Under the pieces are notes generated by a model. The model was not told the DNA's origin. It saw only the letters and a list, made by a program, of their open reading frames with translations, and did not search any database. DNA of 64,000 bases from Actinoplanes ianthinogenes (GTDB taxonomy: Bacteria > Actinomycetota > Actinomycetes > Mycobacteriales > Micromonosporaceae): contig NZ_AP023356.1 in NCBI RefSeq assembly GCF_018324205.1, positions 7,131,501 through 7,195,500 on the forward strand. The letters are read 5' to 3'. Within the stretch, counting starts at the first letter, position 1. Every line of letters begins with the position of its first letter. Below, in pieces: positions 23,296-32,004 of this stretch. Position numbers and translations under genes: made by a program.

Positions 23296-25235
23296 AACTC
23301 CACCTCTGTTCCCTCGCCGGGACGGCTGTCCACGGTCATGGTGCCGCGCAGATCCTCGATCCGGCCGCGCATCGACTGGGCGACGCCGAGCCGCCCGTCG
23401 CGTTCCGCCTCGGCGAGCCGGCCCGGCGCGATCCCGGCCCCGTCGTCGCGGACCGTGACCCGGACGCCGTCGCCCTCGTCCTCGAGCAGCAGCCAGGCCC
23501 GCGCCCCGGACCCGGCGTGCCGGCGCACGTTCTCCAGGGCCGCGCGGACCGCGGCGAGCAGCTCCCGGCCCTCGTGCCCGGCCAGCGGCACCGCCTCGGC
23601 CGGCGTGGCGACCTCGATCCCCGGACCGGCCAGTTCGGACAGGGCCGCGCGCAGGTCGACCGCCTCGGTCTCGCGGGCCGGCGGGACCAGCGTGCCGCCG
23701 CCGGCGAGCAGTTTGCGCAGCGCGGTCTCCTGCTGCCCGGCCAGCGTGGCGAGCTCGGCCAGCGCGGTGCCGGTGGCGCCCGGCTCGGCGCCCTGCCGCT
23801 GCACCATGGCCAGCACCTGGAGCACCCCGTCGTGGATCGGGCGGGCCAGCCGGTCCCGCTCGGCGGCGGCCGCCTCCCGGCGGATCTCCTCGGCCCGTCG
23901 CCGCTCCGCCCAGCGTTCGGTCAGGTAGTGGGCGAGCCCGAGGCCGCCGACCGCGGCGCCGGCGACCAGCAGCAGCACGCCCGAGGTGGTCAGGTGCCGC
24001 ACCGCGTTCAGGGTGTCCGAGGCCGGTAGGCCGTCGTCCTCCACATAGGTCGCCGCCAGCAGCAGCCCGGCGCTGGCCGCGAGCAGCCCGGCGACCGGGC
24101 CGAGCACCGCCGGGATCGAGCCGCGCCGGGCCAGCACCGGCACGGTGGCGCCGGCGGTCGCGGTCACCGCCGCGACGACCAGCACCAGGATGATCAGCGC
24201 CGGGACCACCCGGTGCTGGGTGCCGATCCGGCCCGGGTCGCCGGTCGTCGCCGACCAGGCGATGAACAGCGAGGTGGCGGCCAGCACGTGCAGCGTCCCG
24301 GCGACCGCCACCCGCCACCGGGTGAGCGCGGCCAGCACCCCGATCGCGGTCCCGGCCAGCACACCCGACCAGCGGGCCGCGGTCTGCCCCTCCAGCGCGA
24401 AGAAAGCCAGCAGCAGCGGCGTGCCCATGCCGGCCTGGGCGAGGGCCATGGTCAGCGCGCCGCCGAGCGACCACAGCCCGGCCAGCGCCGCCAGCCCGGC
24501 GGCCAGCACCAGGGTGGCCCCGCCGGCCAGCGCGTTCTCCACCCACGGGTGCCGGAACAGGACCGACGAGTCGATGCCGAGCAGCGTGGCGACGTCGGCC
24601 CGGGTCACCAGCGACAGCGGGATCACCAGGAACACGGCGGCCCCGGCGGCCAGCACCGGCCGGACCCGCGCCCAGCTCAGCGGCGCACGGCCGGCGCGCG
24701 GCACCCGCCAGGCGAACGCGAGCAGCCCGAACAGCGCCACCGCGACCACGCCGGCCTTGAGCAGCTGGTAGTCGCGGGACGCCATGCCGCCGCGGCCGAT
24801 CACCGCCGCGGAGAACACCCGCAGGCCCAGCGCCAGCACGGCGATCGCGGCGCCCCAGCGTGGCGCGCCGTCGAGGAACAGGCGCTGCGCGCAGGCCAGC
24901 ACCCCGATCAGGGCGAACGTGACGGTCACCGGCCCGATCAGGTAGGCCGGCAGCAGCATCTCGCGCGGCATCGTGGACAGCGTGATCCCGGCGACCAACA
25001 CCCCCGACGTCACCAGCAGCCAGGGCCACCAGCGCACCAGCAGCAGCGCCAGGACCAGCGCGGCGACCTGCGGCAGGACCACGATCCCGGCCGCCGACCG
25101 GGGCATCCCGGAGTAGTACTCGCTGCCGAACGGGGCGACCAGGCTGAGCCCGCCGCTCACCGAGGCCGGCAGGAAGATCAGCAGCAGGCAGCCACTCAGC
25201 CCGGTGAGGATCGCCGGCCGGCGGTTGCTATCCAT
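23274..25235 (-). CDS. NarL-type sensor histidine kinase
   Basis: About 653 residues. A long N-terminal part with about ten or more hydrophobic segments (to about residue 440) precedes a HisKA_3 dimerisation helix with the phospho-accepting His in RPIHDGVLQVL (near 466). The HATPase_c domain has the N-box ALENVRRHAG and the G-box RDDGAGIAPG. It should autophosphorylate and pass phosphate to the response regulator at 21254-21883. The ATG at 25235 or 25247 can be used; both overlap the 3' end of the VanY-like gene. Confidence 0.85.
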   Translation of the reverse strand: MDSNRRPAILTGLSGCLLLIFLPASVSGGLSLVAPFGSEYYSGMPRSAAGIVVLPQVAALVLALLLVRWWPWLLVTSGVLVAGITLSTMPREMLLPAYLIGPVTVTFALIGVLACAQRLFLDGAPRWGAAIAVLALGLRVFSAAVIGRGGMASRDYQLLKAGVVAVALFGLLAFAWRVPRAGRAPLSWARVRPVLAAGAAVFLVIPLSLVTRADVATLLGIDSSVLFRHPWVENALAGGATLVLAAGLAALAGLWSLGGALTMALAQAGMGTPLLLAFFALEGQTAARWSGVLAGTAIGVLAALTRWRVAVAGTLHVLAATSLFIAWSATTGDPGRIGTQHRVVPALIILVLVVAAVTATAGATVPVLARRGSIPAVLGPVAGLLAASAGLLLAATYVEDDGLPASDTLNAVRHLTTSGVLLLVAGAAVGGLGLAHYLTERWAERRRAEEIRREAAAAERDRLARPIHDGVLQVLAMVQRQGAEPGATGTALAELATLAGQQETALRKLLAGGGTLVPPARETEAVDLRAALSELAGPGIEVATPAEAVPLAGHEGRELLAAVRAALENVRRHAGSGARAWLLLEDEGDGVRVTVRDDGAGIAPGRLAEAERDGRLGVAQSMRGRIEDLRGTMTVDSRPGEGTEVELWVPRRG

Positions 25236-25815
25236 GGCGCAGATCATGGCCTATCGATGCGAACGCGTGTGCGCCCGGATGCGGCAGGCGCGGCGGACGG
25301 CCCCCGGGGTGGTACTCGAAGTGCCACCACTCGTTGTCGTAAACCCGGTAGAGGCCGTGCAGCGCCCCGTGTCGCTCCAGCCACCGGGCCCCCTCCGTGG
25401 GGCGGACGTCCATCGCCGTGCCTGCCACATGCCGGGACTCCTCGGGCGGCAGCGTCCACCGCCGCGCCTCGGCCACCGACCCGCGGCGCCGCACCTCGGC
25501 CAGGTACAGCACGGTCTGCGTGCCGTGGTCGCGATACCCGGAGGTGAGCCCGATCAGCTCGCCGTGCTCCCACAGCGCCCGGGTGCGGGCCGCCTCGAAC
25601 GCCGCCCGCGCGGCCGGGGCCAGCCCGTCCAGGCTCTCCGCCGGGAACCGCGCGGTGAGCGCCCACCGGCAGGCGGTCTGCCGGGCCTGCCCAACAGTGA
25701 TCAGGGCAGCCACCGGGGCCAGGGCGAAGGCCAGCAGCCGGGTGGCGGCGGCGTACACCGGGTCGCGGCGGCGCCTCGGCTCCGCCACGCCCCGATCGGT
25801 CTCGTGCAGAGGCAT
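25228..25815 (-). CDS. M15 D,D-carboxypeptidase (VanY-like)
   Basis: A 195-residue protein with an N-terminal membrane anchor (about 24-43) and an M15 catalytic domain. The motif SRHVAGTAMD supplies His129 and Asp136, and EWWHFEY supplies the catalytic Glu and His165, the complete zinc set. It should remove the terminal D-Ala from peptidoglycan precursors. It overlaps the histidine-kinase gene, which suggests a cell-wall-sensing operon of peptidase, kinase and membrane protein, with the regulator gene convergent. A perfect palindrome lies just upstream. Confidence 0.85.
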   Translation of the reverse strand: MPLHETDRGVAEPRRRRDPVYAAATRLLAFALAPVAALITVGQARQTACRWALTARFPAESLDGLAPAARAAFEAARTRALWEHGELIGLTSGYRDHGTQTVLYLAEVRRRGSVAEARRWTLPPEESRHVAGTAMDVRPTEGARWLERHGALHGLYRVYDNEWWHFEYHPGGRPPRLPHPGAHAFASIGHDLRHG

Positions 25816-25848
25816 GTACTCAAGATCCCGGCTCGCGGGCGCACGTTC

Positions 25849-25866
25849 CTGAGTACGCGTACTCAG
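25849..25866. promoter_or_regulatory. 18-bp perfect palindrome upstream of the VanY-like operon
   Basis: CTGAGTACGCGTACTCAG reads the same on both strands. It spans the stop of the DUF6390-like gene and lies 33 bases before the VanY-like start; another GTACTCA half-site lies at 25816-25822. It is either an operator, possibly for the response regulator, or a short terminator for the hydrogenase operon. Confidence 0.5.
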
Positions 25867-26540
25867 AAATTCACCATCCGCTTCTCGTACGCCACCAGCC
25901 CGGCCGCCTCGCCCGCACTGATCCGGTCACATACCCAGTCCCAGTGCAACGCCACCCGATCACCCACGCCGAGCCCCGCCAGCAGCGCCCGCCCGCCCAC
26001 CGACCAGCTCACCCGCTCCTCCCGCACCGGCCCGCCGGCCAGCGCGCCGCCGTCCCACACCAGCGGGCGGCAGCGCACCACCGCCTGCTCCCCGTCCACC
26101 GCGACCACCGTCCCGGGCCGGATCCGGCACCGGTCCAGCACGGTCAGCGCCGACGGGTGCCCGGTACGCCGCAGCAGCCCCAGCCACGGGTACACCGCGA
26201 ACACCTGGAACGCGTGGTGCGCCACGGCCGGCCCCGCGAAGACCGGGCCGAACCGCGCCCGCAGGAAGTCGGCCAGCTCCGCCCCGGGCACCCGGTCCAG
26301 CAGCTCGCCGCCGAGCCAGTACGCCCGCACCACCGCCTCGTCCAGCGGATCGTCCAGCCCGGCCGCGCGGGCGATGAACTCCAGGTAGGTCCAGGCGCCG
26401 TGGAAGCCCCGCGCCCGCCGCCCGATCTCGTCCGGCGCGCCCGCGTCGAGCAGCGCGGCGGCCCCGTCCGGCCCGCAGTGCCCCAGCTCGTTCGGCGGGT
26501 ACGCGTACCGGGCGAACAGCACCGCCCCGGCGTCGCTCAC
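25863..26540 (-). CDS. Hydrogenase-associated protein (DUF6390-like)
   Basis: A 225-residue protein starting LFARYAYPPNELGHCGPD, the opening I associate with an actinobacterial family found beside [NiFe] hydrogenase genes (DUF6390, from memory). The last 80 residues form a beta-rich domain. No catalytic motif is recognised. The start is a GTG one base after the hypE stop; it is the last gene of the hyp operon, so a maturation or assembly role is inferred. Confidence 0.65.
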   Translation of the reverse strand: MSDAGAVLFARYAYPPNELGHCGPDGAAALLDAGAPDEIGRRARGFHGAWTYLEFIARAAGLDDPLDEAVVRAYWLGGELLDRVPGAELADFLRARFGPVFAGPAVAHHAFQVFAVYPWLGLLRRTGHPSALTVLDRCRIRPGTVVAVDGEQAVVRCRPLVWDGGALAGGPVREERVSWSVGGRALLAGLGVGDRVALHWDWVCDRISAGEAAGLVAYEKRMVNF

Positions 26541-26541
26541 C

Positions 26542-27585
26542 TCAGCAGATCCGGGGCAGTTGCTCGCCGATCGGCATGGTCACCACCCGGGTCCCGCCGA
26601 GCCCGGTGCGCGCCACCACCATGCCCGGATGCTCGGCGACGCAGACGCCGATCCGGCAGGCGTCCCGGCCGTACGGATGCTCCCGCATCGCGGCCAGCAC
26701 CCGGTCGGCCTGGTCCGGCGGGACCAGCGCGACCAGCTTCCCCTCGTTCGCCACCTGGAGCGGGTCGAGGCCGAGCAGGTGGCAGGCGTCGGCCACCTCG
26801 GCCGGCACCGGCAGGTCCCGCTCGACCAGCTCGACACCGAGCTTCGCGGCCCCGGCGATCTCGTTCAGGGTGGCCGCCAGCCCGCCCCGGGTAGGGTCGC
26901 GCAGCGTGTGCACGTCCGCGCCGGTGGCCAGCATCGCGGCGACCAGGCCGTGCAGCGGCGCGGTGTCGCTGCGCACCTCGGTGCCGAACTCCAGGCCCTG
27001 CCGGCAGCTGAGCACCGCCACCCCGTGCACCCCGAGCGGCCCGCTGACCAGGACCGCGTCGCCGGCCGTGGCCCGGTGCGGCCCGAGGTCCACGCCGTCG
27101 GCGACCAGGCCGATGCCGGTGGTGGTGACGTAGACGCCGTCGCCGCTGTCGAAGTCGACCACCTTGGTGTCGCCGGTGACCAGCCGGACCCCGGCGGCGC
27201 GCGCGGCCTCGCCCATGGCCGTCGCGATCCGGCCGACCGCGGGGAGCGGGGTGCCCTCCTGGAGGATGAACGCGGCCGACAGGTAGAGCGGGGTGGCGCC
27301 GGACATGGCCAGGTCGTTGACGGTGCCGTTGACCGCGAGGTCGCCGATCGAGCCGCCCGGGAAGAACATCGGCCGCACCACGAAGGAGTCGGTGGAGAAC
27401 GCCAGCCGGGCGGTCCCGGCGGTGACCACCGCGCTGTCGGTGAGCGCGACGTCGCCGAACGCGGGCAGGAACAGGTGGTTGATCAGGTCGCCGGACATCG
27501 CCCCGCCGCCGCCGTGCCCCATCACGATCGCCGGGGTGTCCCGCAGCGGCAGCGGGCACGCCCAGCCCTCGAAGTCGATCGTCAT
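26542..27585 (-). CDS. hypE: Hydrogenase maturation protein HypE
   Basis: A 347-residue PurM-like ATPase. It starts with a GHGGGGAMSGDLI loop, has the STDSFVV and GDTKVV nucleotide-binding segments, and ends in the invariant PRIC tail. The C-terminal Cys accepts the carbamoyl group from HypF and is dehydrated to thiocyanate, the source of the cyanide ligands on the iron. The ATGA overlap with hypD sets the start at 27585. Confidence 0.95.
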   Translation of the reverse strand: MTIDFEGWACPLPLRDTPAIVMGHGGGGAMSGDLINHLFLPAFGDVALTDSAVVTAGTARLAFSTDSFVVRPMFFPGGSIGDLAVNGTVNDLAMSGATPLYLSAAFILQEGTPLPAVGRIATAMGEAARAAGVRLVTGDTKVVDFDSGDGVYVTTTGIGLVADGVDLGPHRATAGDAVLVSGPLGVHGVAVLSCRQGLEFGTEVRSDTAPLHGLVAAMLATGADVHTLRDPTRGGLAATLNEIAGAAKLGVELVERDLPVPAEVADACHLLGLDPLQVANEGKLVALVPPDQADRVLAAMREHPYGRDACRIGVCVAEHPGMVVARTGLGGTRVVTMPIGEQLPRIC

Positions 27586-28670
27586 GAGAGCCGCCGGTAC
27601 GCGTAATAGGCCGCGCACGCCCCCTCGGACGACACCATCGTCGCCCCGAGCGGGTTCCGCGGCGTGCACCGCGTGCCGAACGCCGCGCACTCGTCCGGTT
27701 TCAGCAGCCCCTGCAACACCTCGCCGGACCGGCACAGCGGCGACTCCGCGGTCCGCACGTCACCGACCGCGAACCGGTGCTCCGCGTCGAACTCCCGGTA
27801 CCGCTCGGCGAGCCGCCAGCCGCTGCCGGGGATCATCCCGATGCCCCGCCAGGTCCGGTCGGTCACCTCGAACACGTCGCGCAGCATCGCCATGGCCGCC
27901 GGGTTGCCCTCGTCGCGGACCGCCCGCGGGTACGCGTTGCGCACCTCGTGCCGTCCCGCCTCCAGCTGGCCGACCGCCTGGCGCACCCCCTCCAGGATGT
28001 CCAGCGGCTCGAACCCGGTGACCACGATCGGCACCCGGTACTTCGCGGCCAGCGGCGGGTACTCCCCGGTGCCCATCACGCTGCACACGTGCCCGGCGGC
28101 CAGGAACGCCTGCACCCGGCAGCGCGGCGCCTCCATGATCGCGGCGATCGCCGGCGGGACCAGCACGTGCGACACCAGCAGCGAGAAGTTACGCAGCCCG
28201 AGCCGCCGGGCCTGGCGCACGGTCATCGCGTTGGCCGGCGCGGTGGTCTCGAACCCGATCCCGAAGAACACCACCTCCCGGTCCGGGTTCTCCCGGGCCA
28301 GCCGGACCGCGTCGAGCGGGGAGTAGACCACCCGGACGTCGCCGCCCTCGCTGCGCACCGTGAACAGGTCCCGGCCGCTGCCCGGCACCCGCAGCATGTC
28401 GCCGAACGAGCAGAAGATCACGTCCGGCTGCGCGGCGATCGCCAGCGCCCGGTCGATGGTCTCCAGCGGGGTCACGCAGACCGGGCAGCCCGGCCCGTGG
28501 ATCATCTCGATGCCGTCCGGCAGCAGCTGGTCGATGCCGTGCCGGATGATCGAGTGGGTCTGCCCGCCGCACACCTCCATCAGCGCCCACGGCCGGGTGA
28601 CGCTCGCGTGGATCTGCTCCAGCAGGCCGGCCGCCAGGTCCGGATCGCTGAACTCGTCCAGGTACTTCAC
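27582..28670 (-). CDS. hypD: Hydrogenase maturation protein HypD
   Basis: A 362-residue [4Fe-4S] protein with the family signatures CGGQTHSI, HGPGCPVCVT, GFETTAPA and a cysteine-rich C-terminus (LCRSGEVLQG and FGTRCTPRNPLG). With HypC it assembles the Fe(CN)2CO unit. The start is a GTG that overlaps the hypC stop as GTGA; the end overlaps hypE as ATGA. Confidence 0.95.
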   Translation of the reverse strand: MKYLDEFSDPDLAAGLLEQIHASVTRPWALMEVCGGQTHSIIRHGIDQLLPDGIEMIHGPGCPVCVTPLETIDRALAIAAQPDVIFCSFGDMLRVPGSGRDLFTVRSEGGDVRVVYSPLDAVRLARENPDREVVFFGIGFETTAPANAMTVRQARRLGLRNFSLLVSHVLVPPAIAAIMEAPRCRVQAFLAAGHVCSVMGTGEYPPLAAKYRVPIVVTGFEPLDILEGVRQAVGQLEAGRHEVRNAYPRAVRDEGNPAAMAMLRDVFEVTDRTWRGIGMIPGSGWRLAERYREFDAEHRFAVGDVRTAESPLCRSGEVLQGLLKPDECAAFGTRCTPRNPLGATMVSSEGACAAYYAYRRLS

Positions 28671-28924
28671 GGCGTTCCTCGCTCCCCGAACTCCTCGTTC
28701 AGTAGGCCCAGCCGGGCGAAGCCGGCCAGGGTGCGGATCGCGGACTCCTCGTCGAGGCGCTGGATGGCGAAGCCGACGTGCACGATGACGTACTCGCCGA
28801 CCGTGGCGTCCGGGACGTACTCCAGGCAGACGTCCTTGCGGACGCCGCCGAAGTCGACCTCGGCCATCCGGGTGCCGTCGGTCTCGACGACGCTCAGCAC
28901 CCGTCCGGGGACGGCCAGGCACAT
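28667..28924 (-). CDS. hypC: Hydrogenase maturation chaperone HypC
   Basis: An 85-residue protein starting MCLAVPGRV; Cys2 is the iron-carrying residue after loss of the initiator Met. A strong AAGGAGGG ribosome site precedes the ATG. It is the free-standing HypC; a second HypC domain is fused to HypF immediately upstream. The two differ clearly in sequence after the first ten residues. Confidence 0.95.
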   Translation of the reverse strand: MCLAVPGRVLSVVETDGTRMAEVDFGGVRKDVCLEYVPDATVGEYVIVHVGFAIQRLDEESAIRTLAGFARLGLLNEEFGERGTP

Positions 28925-28943
28925 GGCTGGTTCCCTCCTTCGT

Positions 28944-31526
28944 TCACCACCCGGCCACCGCGAGCTGGCCCAGGGCGAGGCCGCCGTCGCTGGGCGGGAG
29001 CAGGCCGGGCCGCAGCACCGTGAAGCCGCGGTCCCGCAGCTCCCGGGTCGCCGACTCGATCAGCAGGGTGTTCTGGAAGACGCCGCCGCCGAGGACGGCC
29101 ACGCCGAGCCCGGTCACGGTCCGGCACCGGTCGGCCAGCACCCCGATCAGGCCGGCCAGGGTCGCGTGGAACCGTGCGCCGATCACGGCCGCGGGCAGGC
29201 CGGCCCGCACATCGCCGGCGACCGCCCGGATCAGCGGCGCCGGGTCCGCGACCCACGGCCAGGTCCGCGGTGGTCCGGCTTCGCTCAGACAGTTCTCGTA
29301 CGGCCGGAGCGTCCCGTTCCCCCGCGCACGGGACACACCCTCCAGGACGATCGCCGCCTCGGCCTCGTAGGCGACCGTCTGGCGTACCCCGGCGAGCGCG
29401 GCGACCGCGTCGAACAGCCGCCCCACACTGGAGGTCGGCGCGCACCCCAGCCCGGTGGCGAGCTGATGGTCGAGGACCCGCCGCTCGGCCGGCGGGCAGG
29501 CGGCCACCGGCGGCAGGTCCGGATCCCACGGCACCTCGGCGGCCCGCAGGTGGGCCAGGGCCATCCGGTACGTCCGCCGCACGCTCGCGTCCCCGCCGGC
29601 GAGCGGGACGTACCCGAGGTGGGCGGCCCGCCGGTAGTCGCGGTAGCCGGCGATCAGCACCTCGCCGCCCCAGATCGCGCCGTCCGGCCCGTACCCGGTC
29701 CCGTCGAACGCGAAGCCGATCACCCGCTCGTCCCGGCCCAGCCCGTGCTCGGCCATCACCGCAGCGATGTGCGCGTGGTGGTGCTGGACCAGCCGGACCG
29801 GGCGGCCGGCGGCGTGCGCGCGGGCCCAGCCGGTGGACCGGTAGCCGGGGTGCGGGTCGGCGGCGAGCACCTCCGGGCGGACCCCGGTGAGCCGTTCCAG
29901 GTGCCGCTCGGCGCCGGTCAGCGCGTCGAGGGTGGCGAGCTCGTCGAGGTCGCCGAGGTGCTGGCTGAGCCAGGCGTACCGGCCGTCGCCGAGCGCGCAG
30001 GTGTTTTTCAGGTCGGCGCCGACGGCCAGGGTCGGCCGGATCGGGAACGGCAGTGTCAGGGGCAGCGGCGCGTAGCCCCGGGACCGGCGGATCGGTAGTC
30101 CGGTTCCACCGGCGAGGGGCCGGCTGACCGAGTCGTCGCACGGCGCCCGGATCTCCCGGTCGTGCCGCAGCCAGGCGTCGGCGAGGCCGGTCAGCCGGCG
30201 GACCGCCTCCGCGTCACCGGTCACGATCGGCTCGCCGGCCCGGTTCCCGGACGTCATCACCAGGGCCGGCGGGCCGGGCGGGTCACCCGGCAGGCCGAGC
30301 AGCAGCACGTGCAGCGGCGTGTAGGGCAGCAGGATGCCCAGGTCCGGGGTGTCCGGGGCGACCTCGGCGGCGACTGCCGCGCCCGGCCGCCGGGGGAGCA
30401 GCACGATCGGGCGCTGGACGCCGGTGAGCAGCGCGGCCGCCTCGTCACCGACCTCCGCGAGCCGCCGGGCGGCGGCCAGGTCGGTGACCATCACCGCGAA
30501 CGGCTTCCCGCCACGGTTCTTGCGGCGACGCAGCTCGGCGACCGCGGCGCCGCTGGTCGCGTCGCAGGCCAGGTGGTAACCGCCGAGCCCTTTCACGGCC
30601 ACGATCCGCCCGGCGGCCAGCAGCCGCCGGGCCTCGGCGAGCGCGTCCGCGCCGGTGGCCGGCAGCTTCCCGGCCCCGGCGAGCGCGTCCGCGCCGGTCG
30701 GTGCGCCGGCCGGGGCGATCAGCTCCAGCCGGGGGCCGCAGTCCGGGCAGGCGATCGGCTGGGCGTGGAACCGCCGGTCGGCCGGATCGCGGTACTCGGC
30801 CTCGCACGCCGCGCACATCGGGAAGCCGGCCATCGTGGTGGTGGCGCGGTCGTACGGAAGGCTCTCGATGATCGTGAAACGCGGCCCGCAGTTGACGCAG
30901 GAGATGAAGGGGTGCCGGTGCCGGCGGTCGGCCGGGTCGTGCAGCTCGGCCAGGCAGTCGGCGCAGATCGCCACGTCGGGGGAGGCCAGTGTGCGGGCCG
31001 GCGCGGCCGAGCCGGAGGCGCCGATGGTGAACCCGGTGCCGCCCTCGGCCGGGAGCGGCTCCGCACGCACCGCGGTGACCAGGGCCAGCGGCGGTGGCCG
31101 GTCACGCAGCCGGCGGCCGTACTCGTGCACCGCCCCGGCGTCCCCCTCCACCTCGACCACCACGCCGTCCACGGTGTTCACCACCGACCCGGCCAGCGCC
31201 AGCTCACCCGCCACGGCGTAGGCGAACGGCCGGAACCCGACGCCCTGCACCAGCCCGGACACGGTGTAGCGGCGCCGGATCCGGGCGGCGTCGTCGCGCG
31301 GCCGGCCGATCAGCTCCAGAGCGCCGAGCGCCCGGGCGGCCCGCTCCGCGTCGATGATCTCGACGGCGAAGCCCAGGTGGATCAGCACCCAGTCGTCCGG
31401 GGCGGGCGGCGCGTCGAGCATGCCGATGTTCACCTGCCGCTCGGCGCCGACCACGTCGACCAGCGCGAGCTGTCCCGCGTTGCCGGGCAGCACCGACAGC
31501 ACCCGCCCCGGGATGCCTAGGCACAT
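28944..31526 (-). CDS. hypF: HypC-HypF fusion: carbamoyltransferase with N-terminal HypC domain
   Basis: An 860-residue protein. Residues 1-80 are a HypC/HybG domain (MCLGIPGRV, LIHLGFAVEII). HypF follows in its standard order: acylphosphatase domain from about 86 (VSGLVQGVGFRPFAY), two zinc fingers (Cys188/191/210/213 and Cys238/241/260/263), a YrdC-like domain from about 285 (KGLGGYHLACDA), and the Kae1-like domain with HHHAHIAAV. HypF makes carbamoyl-AMP and carbamoylates HypE. The fusion would hold a HypC module beside the cyanide-forming enzyme. Around 275-300 a small internal duplication (GADALA twice) is seen. Its ATG lies 2 bases after the maturation-protease stop on the minus strand. 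Confidence 0.92.
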   Translation of the reverse strand: MCLGIPGRVLSVLPGNAGQLALVDVVGAERQVNIGMLDAPPAPDDWVLIHLGFAVEIIDAERAARALGALELIGRPRDDAARIRRRYTVSGLVQGVGFRPFAYAVAGELALAGSVVNTVDGVVVEVEGDAGAVHEYGRRLRDRPPPLALVTAVRAEPLPAEGGTGFTIGASGSAAPARTLASPDVAICADCLAELHDPADRRHRHPFISCVNCGPRFTIIESLPYDRATTTMAGFPMCAACEAEYRDPADRRFHAQPIACPDCGPRLELIAPAGAPTGADALAGAGKLPATGADALAEARRLLAAGRIVAVKGLGGYHLACDATSGAAVAELRRRKNRGGKPFAVMVTDLAAARRLAEVGDEAAALLTGVQRPIVLLPRRPGAAVAAEVAPDTPDLGILLPYTPLHVLLLGLPGDPPGPPALVMTSGNRAGEPIVTGDAEAVRRLTGLADAWLRHDREIRAPCDDSVSRPLAGGTGLPIRRSRGYAPLPLTLPFPIRPTLAVGADLKNTCALGDGRYAWLSQHLGDLDELATLDALTGAERHLERLTGVRPEVLAADPHPGYRSTGWARAHAAGRPVRLVQHHHAHIAAVMAEHGLGRDERVIGFAFDGTGYGPDGAIWGGEVLIAGYRDYRRAAHLGYVPLAGGDASVRRTYRMALAHLRAAEVPWDPDLPPVAACPPAERRVLDHQLATGLGCAPTSSVGRLFDAVAALAGVRQTVAYEAEAAIVLEGVSRARGNGTLRPYENCLSEAGPPRTWPWVADPAPLIRAVAGDVRAGLPAAVIGARFHATLAGLIGVLADRCRTVTGLGVAVLGGGVFQNTLLIESATRELRDRGFTVLRPGLLPPSDGGLALGQLAVAGW

Positions 31527-31527
31527 G

Positions 31528-32004
31528 TCAGCCCCCTCCGGCGCCCGCCACCGAGGCGGTCAGCGCGCGGACCGTCGCGGCCGCGGCCGGCACGGCGGCG
31601 GCCACCGGCGCGCTCAGCCCGATCCCCTCGCCGACCGTGGCGACCCGGCAGCCGACGACGTACGTGTCCGGCACCGTCCCGCCGAGCCGGACCACCGCGG
31701 CCAGCACCGCGGCCGGGTCCATCTGGTGCCCGTCGAGGTCCCGCCCGTCCGGGACACCGGTCACCCGCAGCACCTCGACCAGCCCGGCCTGCCCCTCGCC
31801 GGGCAGCGCGTCCACCAGGATCACCGCGTCGTACGGATCGAGCAGGTCGAAGGCGAGGTGCATGCCGCGGATGCCGTAGTCGGTGACCCGGACGCCGGCC
31901 GGCAACGGGTCGCCGGCGAGCAGCCGCCGGACCACCTCCGGACCGAAGCCGTCGTCGCCGAGGAAGAGGTTGCCGATGCCGGCGACCAGGACGCGTGCGG
32001 TCAT
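31528..32004 (-). CDS. Hydrogenase maturation endopeptidase (HyaD/HybD type)
   Basis: A 158-residue protease with GIGNLFLGDDGFG at residues 9-21 (the Glu/Asp nickel-sensing site) and YGIRGMHLAF, family hallmarks. It removes the C-terminal peptide of the large subunit after nickel insertion; the target here would be the 18 residues after CLPCGVH in HhyL. The ATGA overlap with the upstream gene fixes the start. Confidence 0.9.
   Translation of the reverse strand: MTARVLVAGIGNLFLGDDGFGPEVVRRLLAGDPLPAGVRVTDYGIRGMHLAFDLLDPYDAVILVDALPGEGQAGLVEVLRVTGVPDGRDLDGHQMDPAAVLAAVVRLGGTVPDTYVVGCRVATVGEGIGLSAPVAAAVPAAAATVRALTASVAGAGGG

Noticed and set aside
30635..30705. Frameshift in hypF at the GADALA duplication
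   Set aside because: The duplicated segment is in frame and the YrdC domain continues on both sides.
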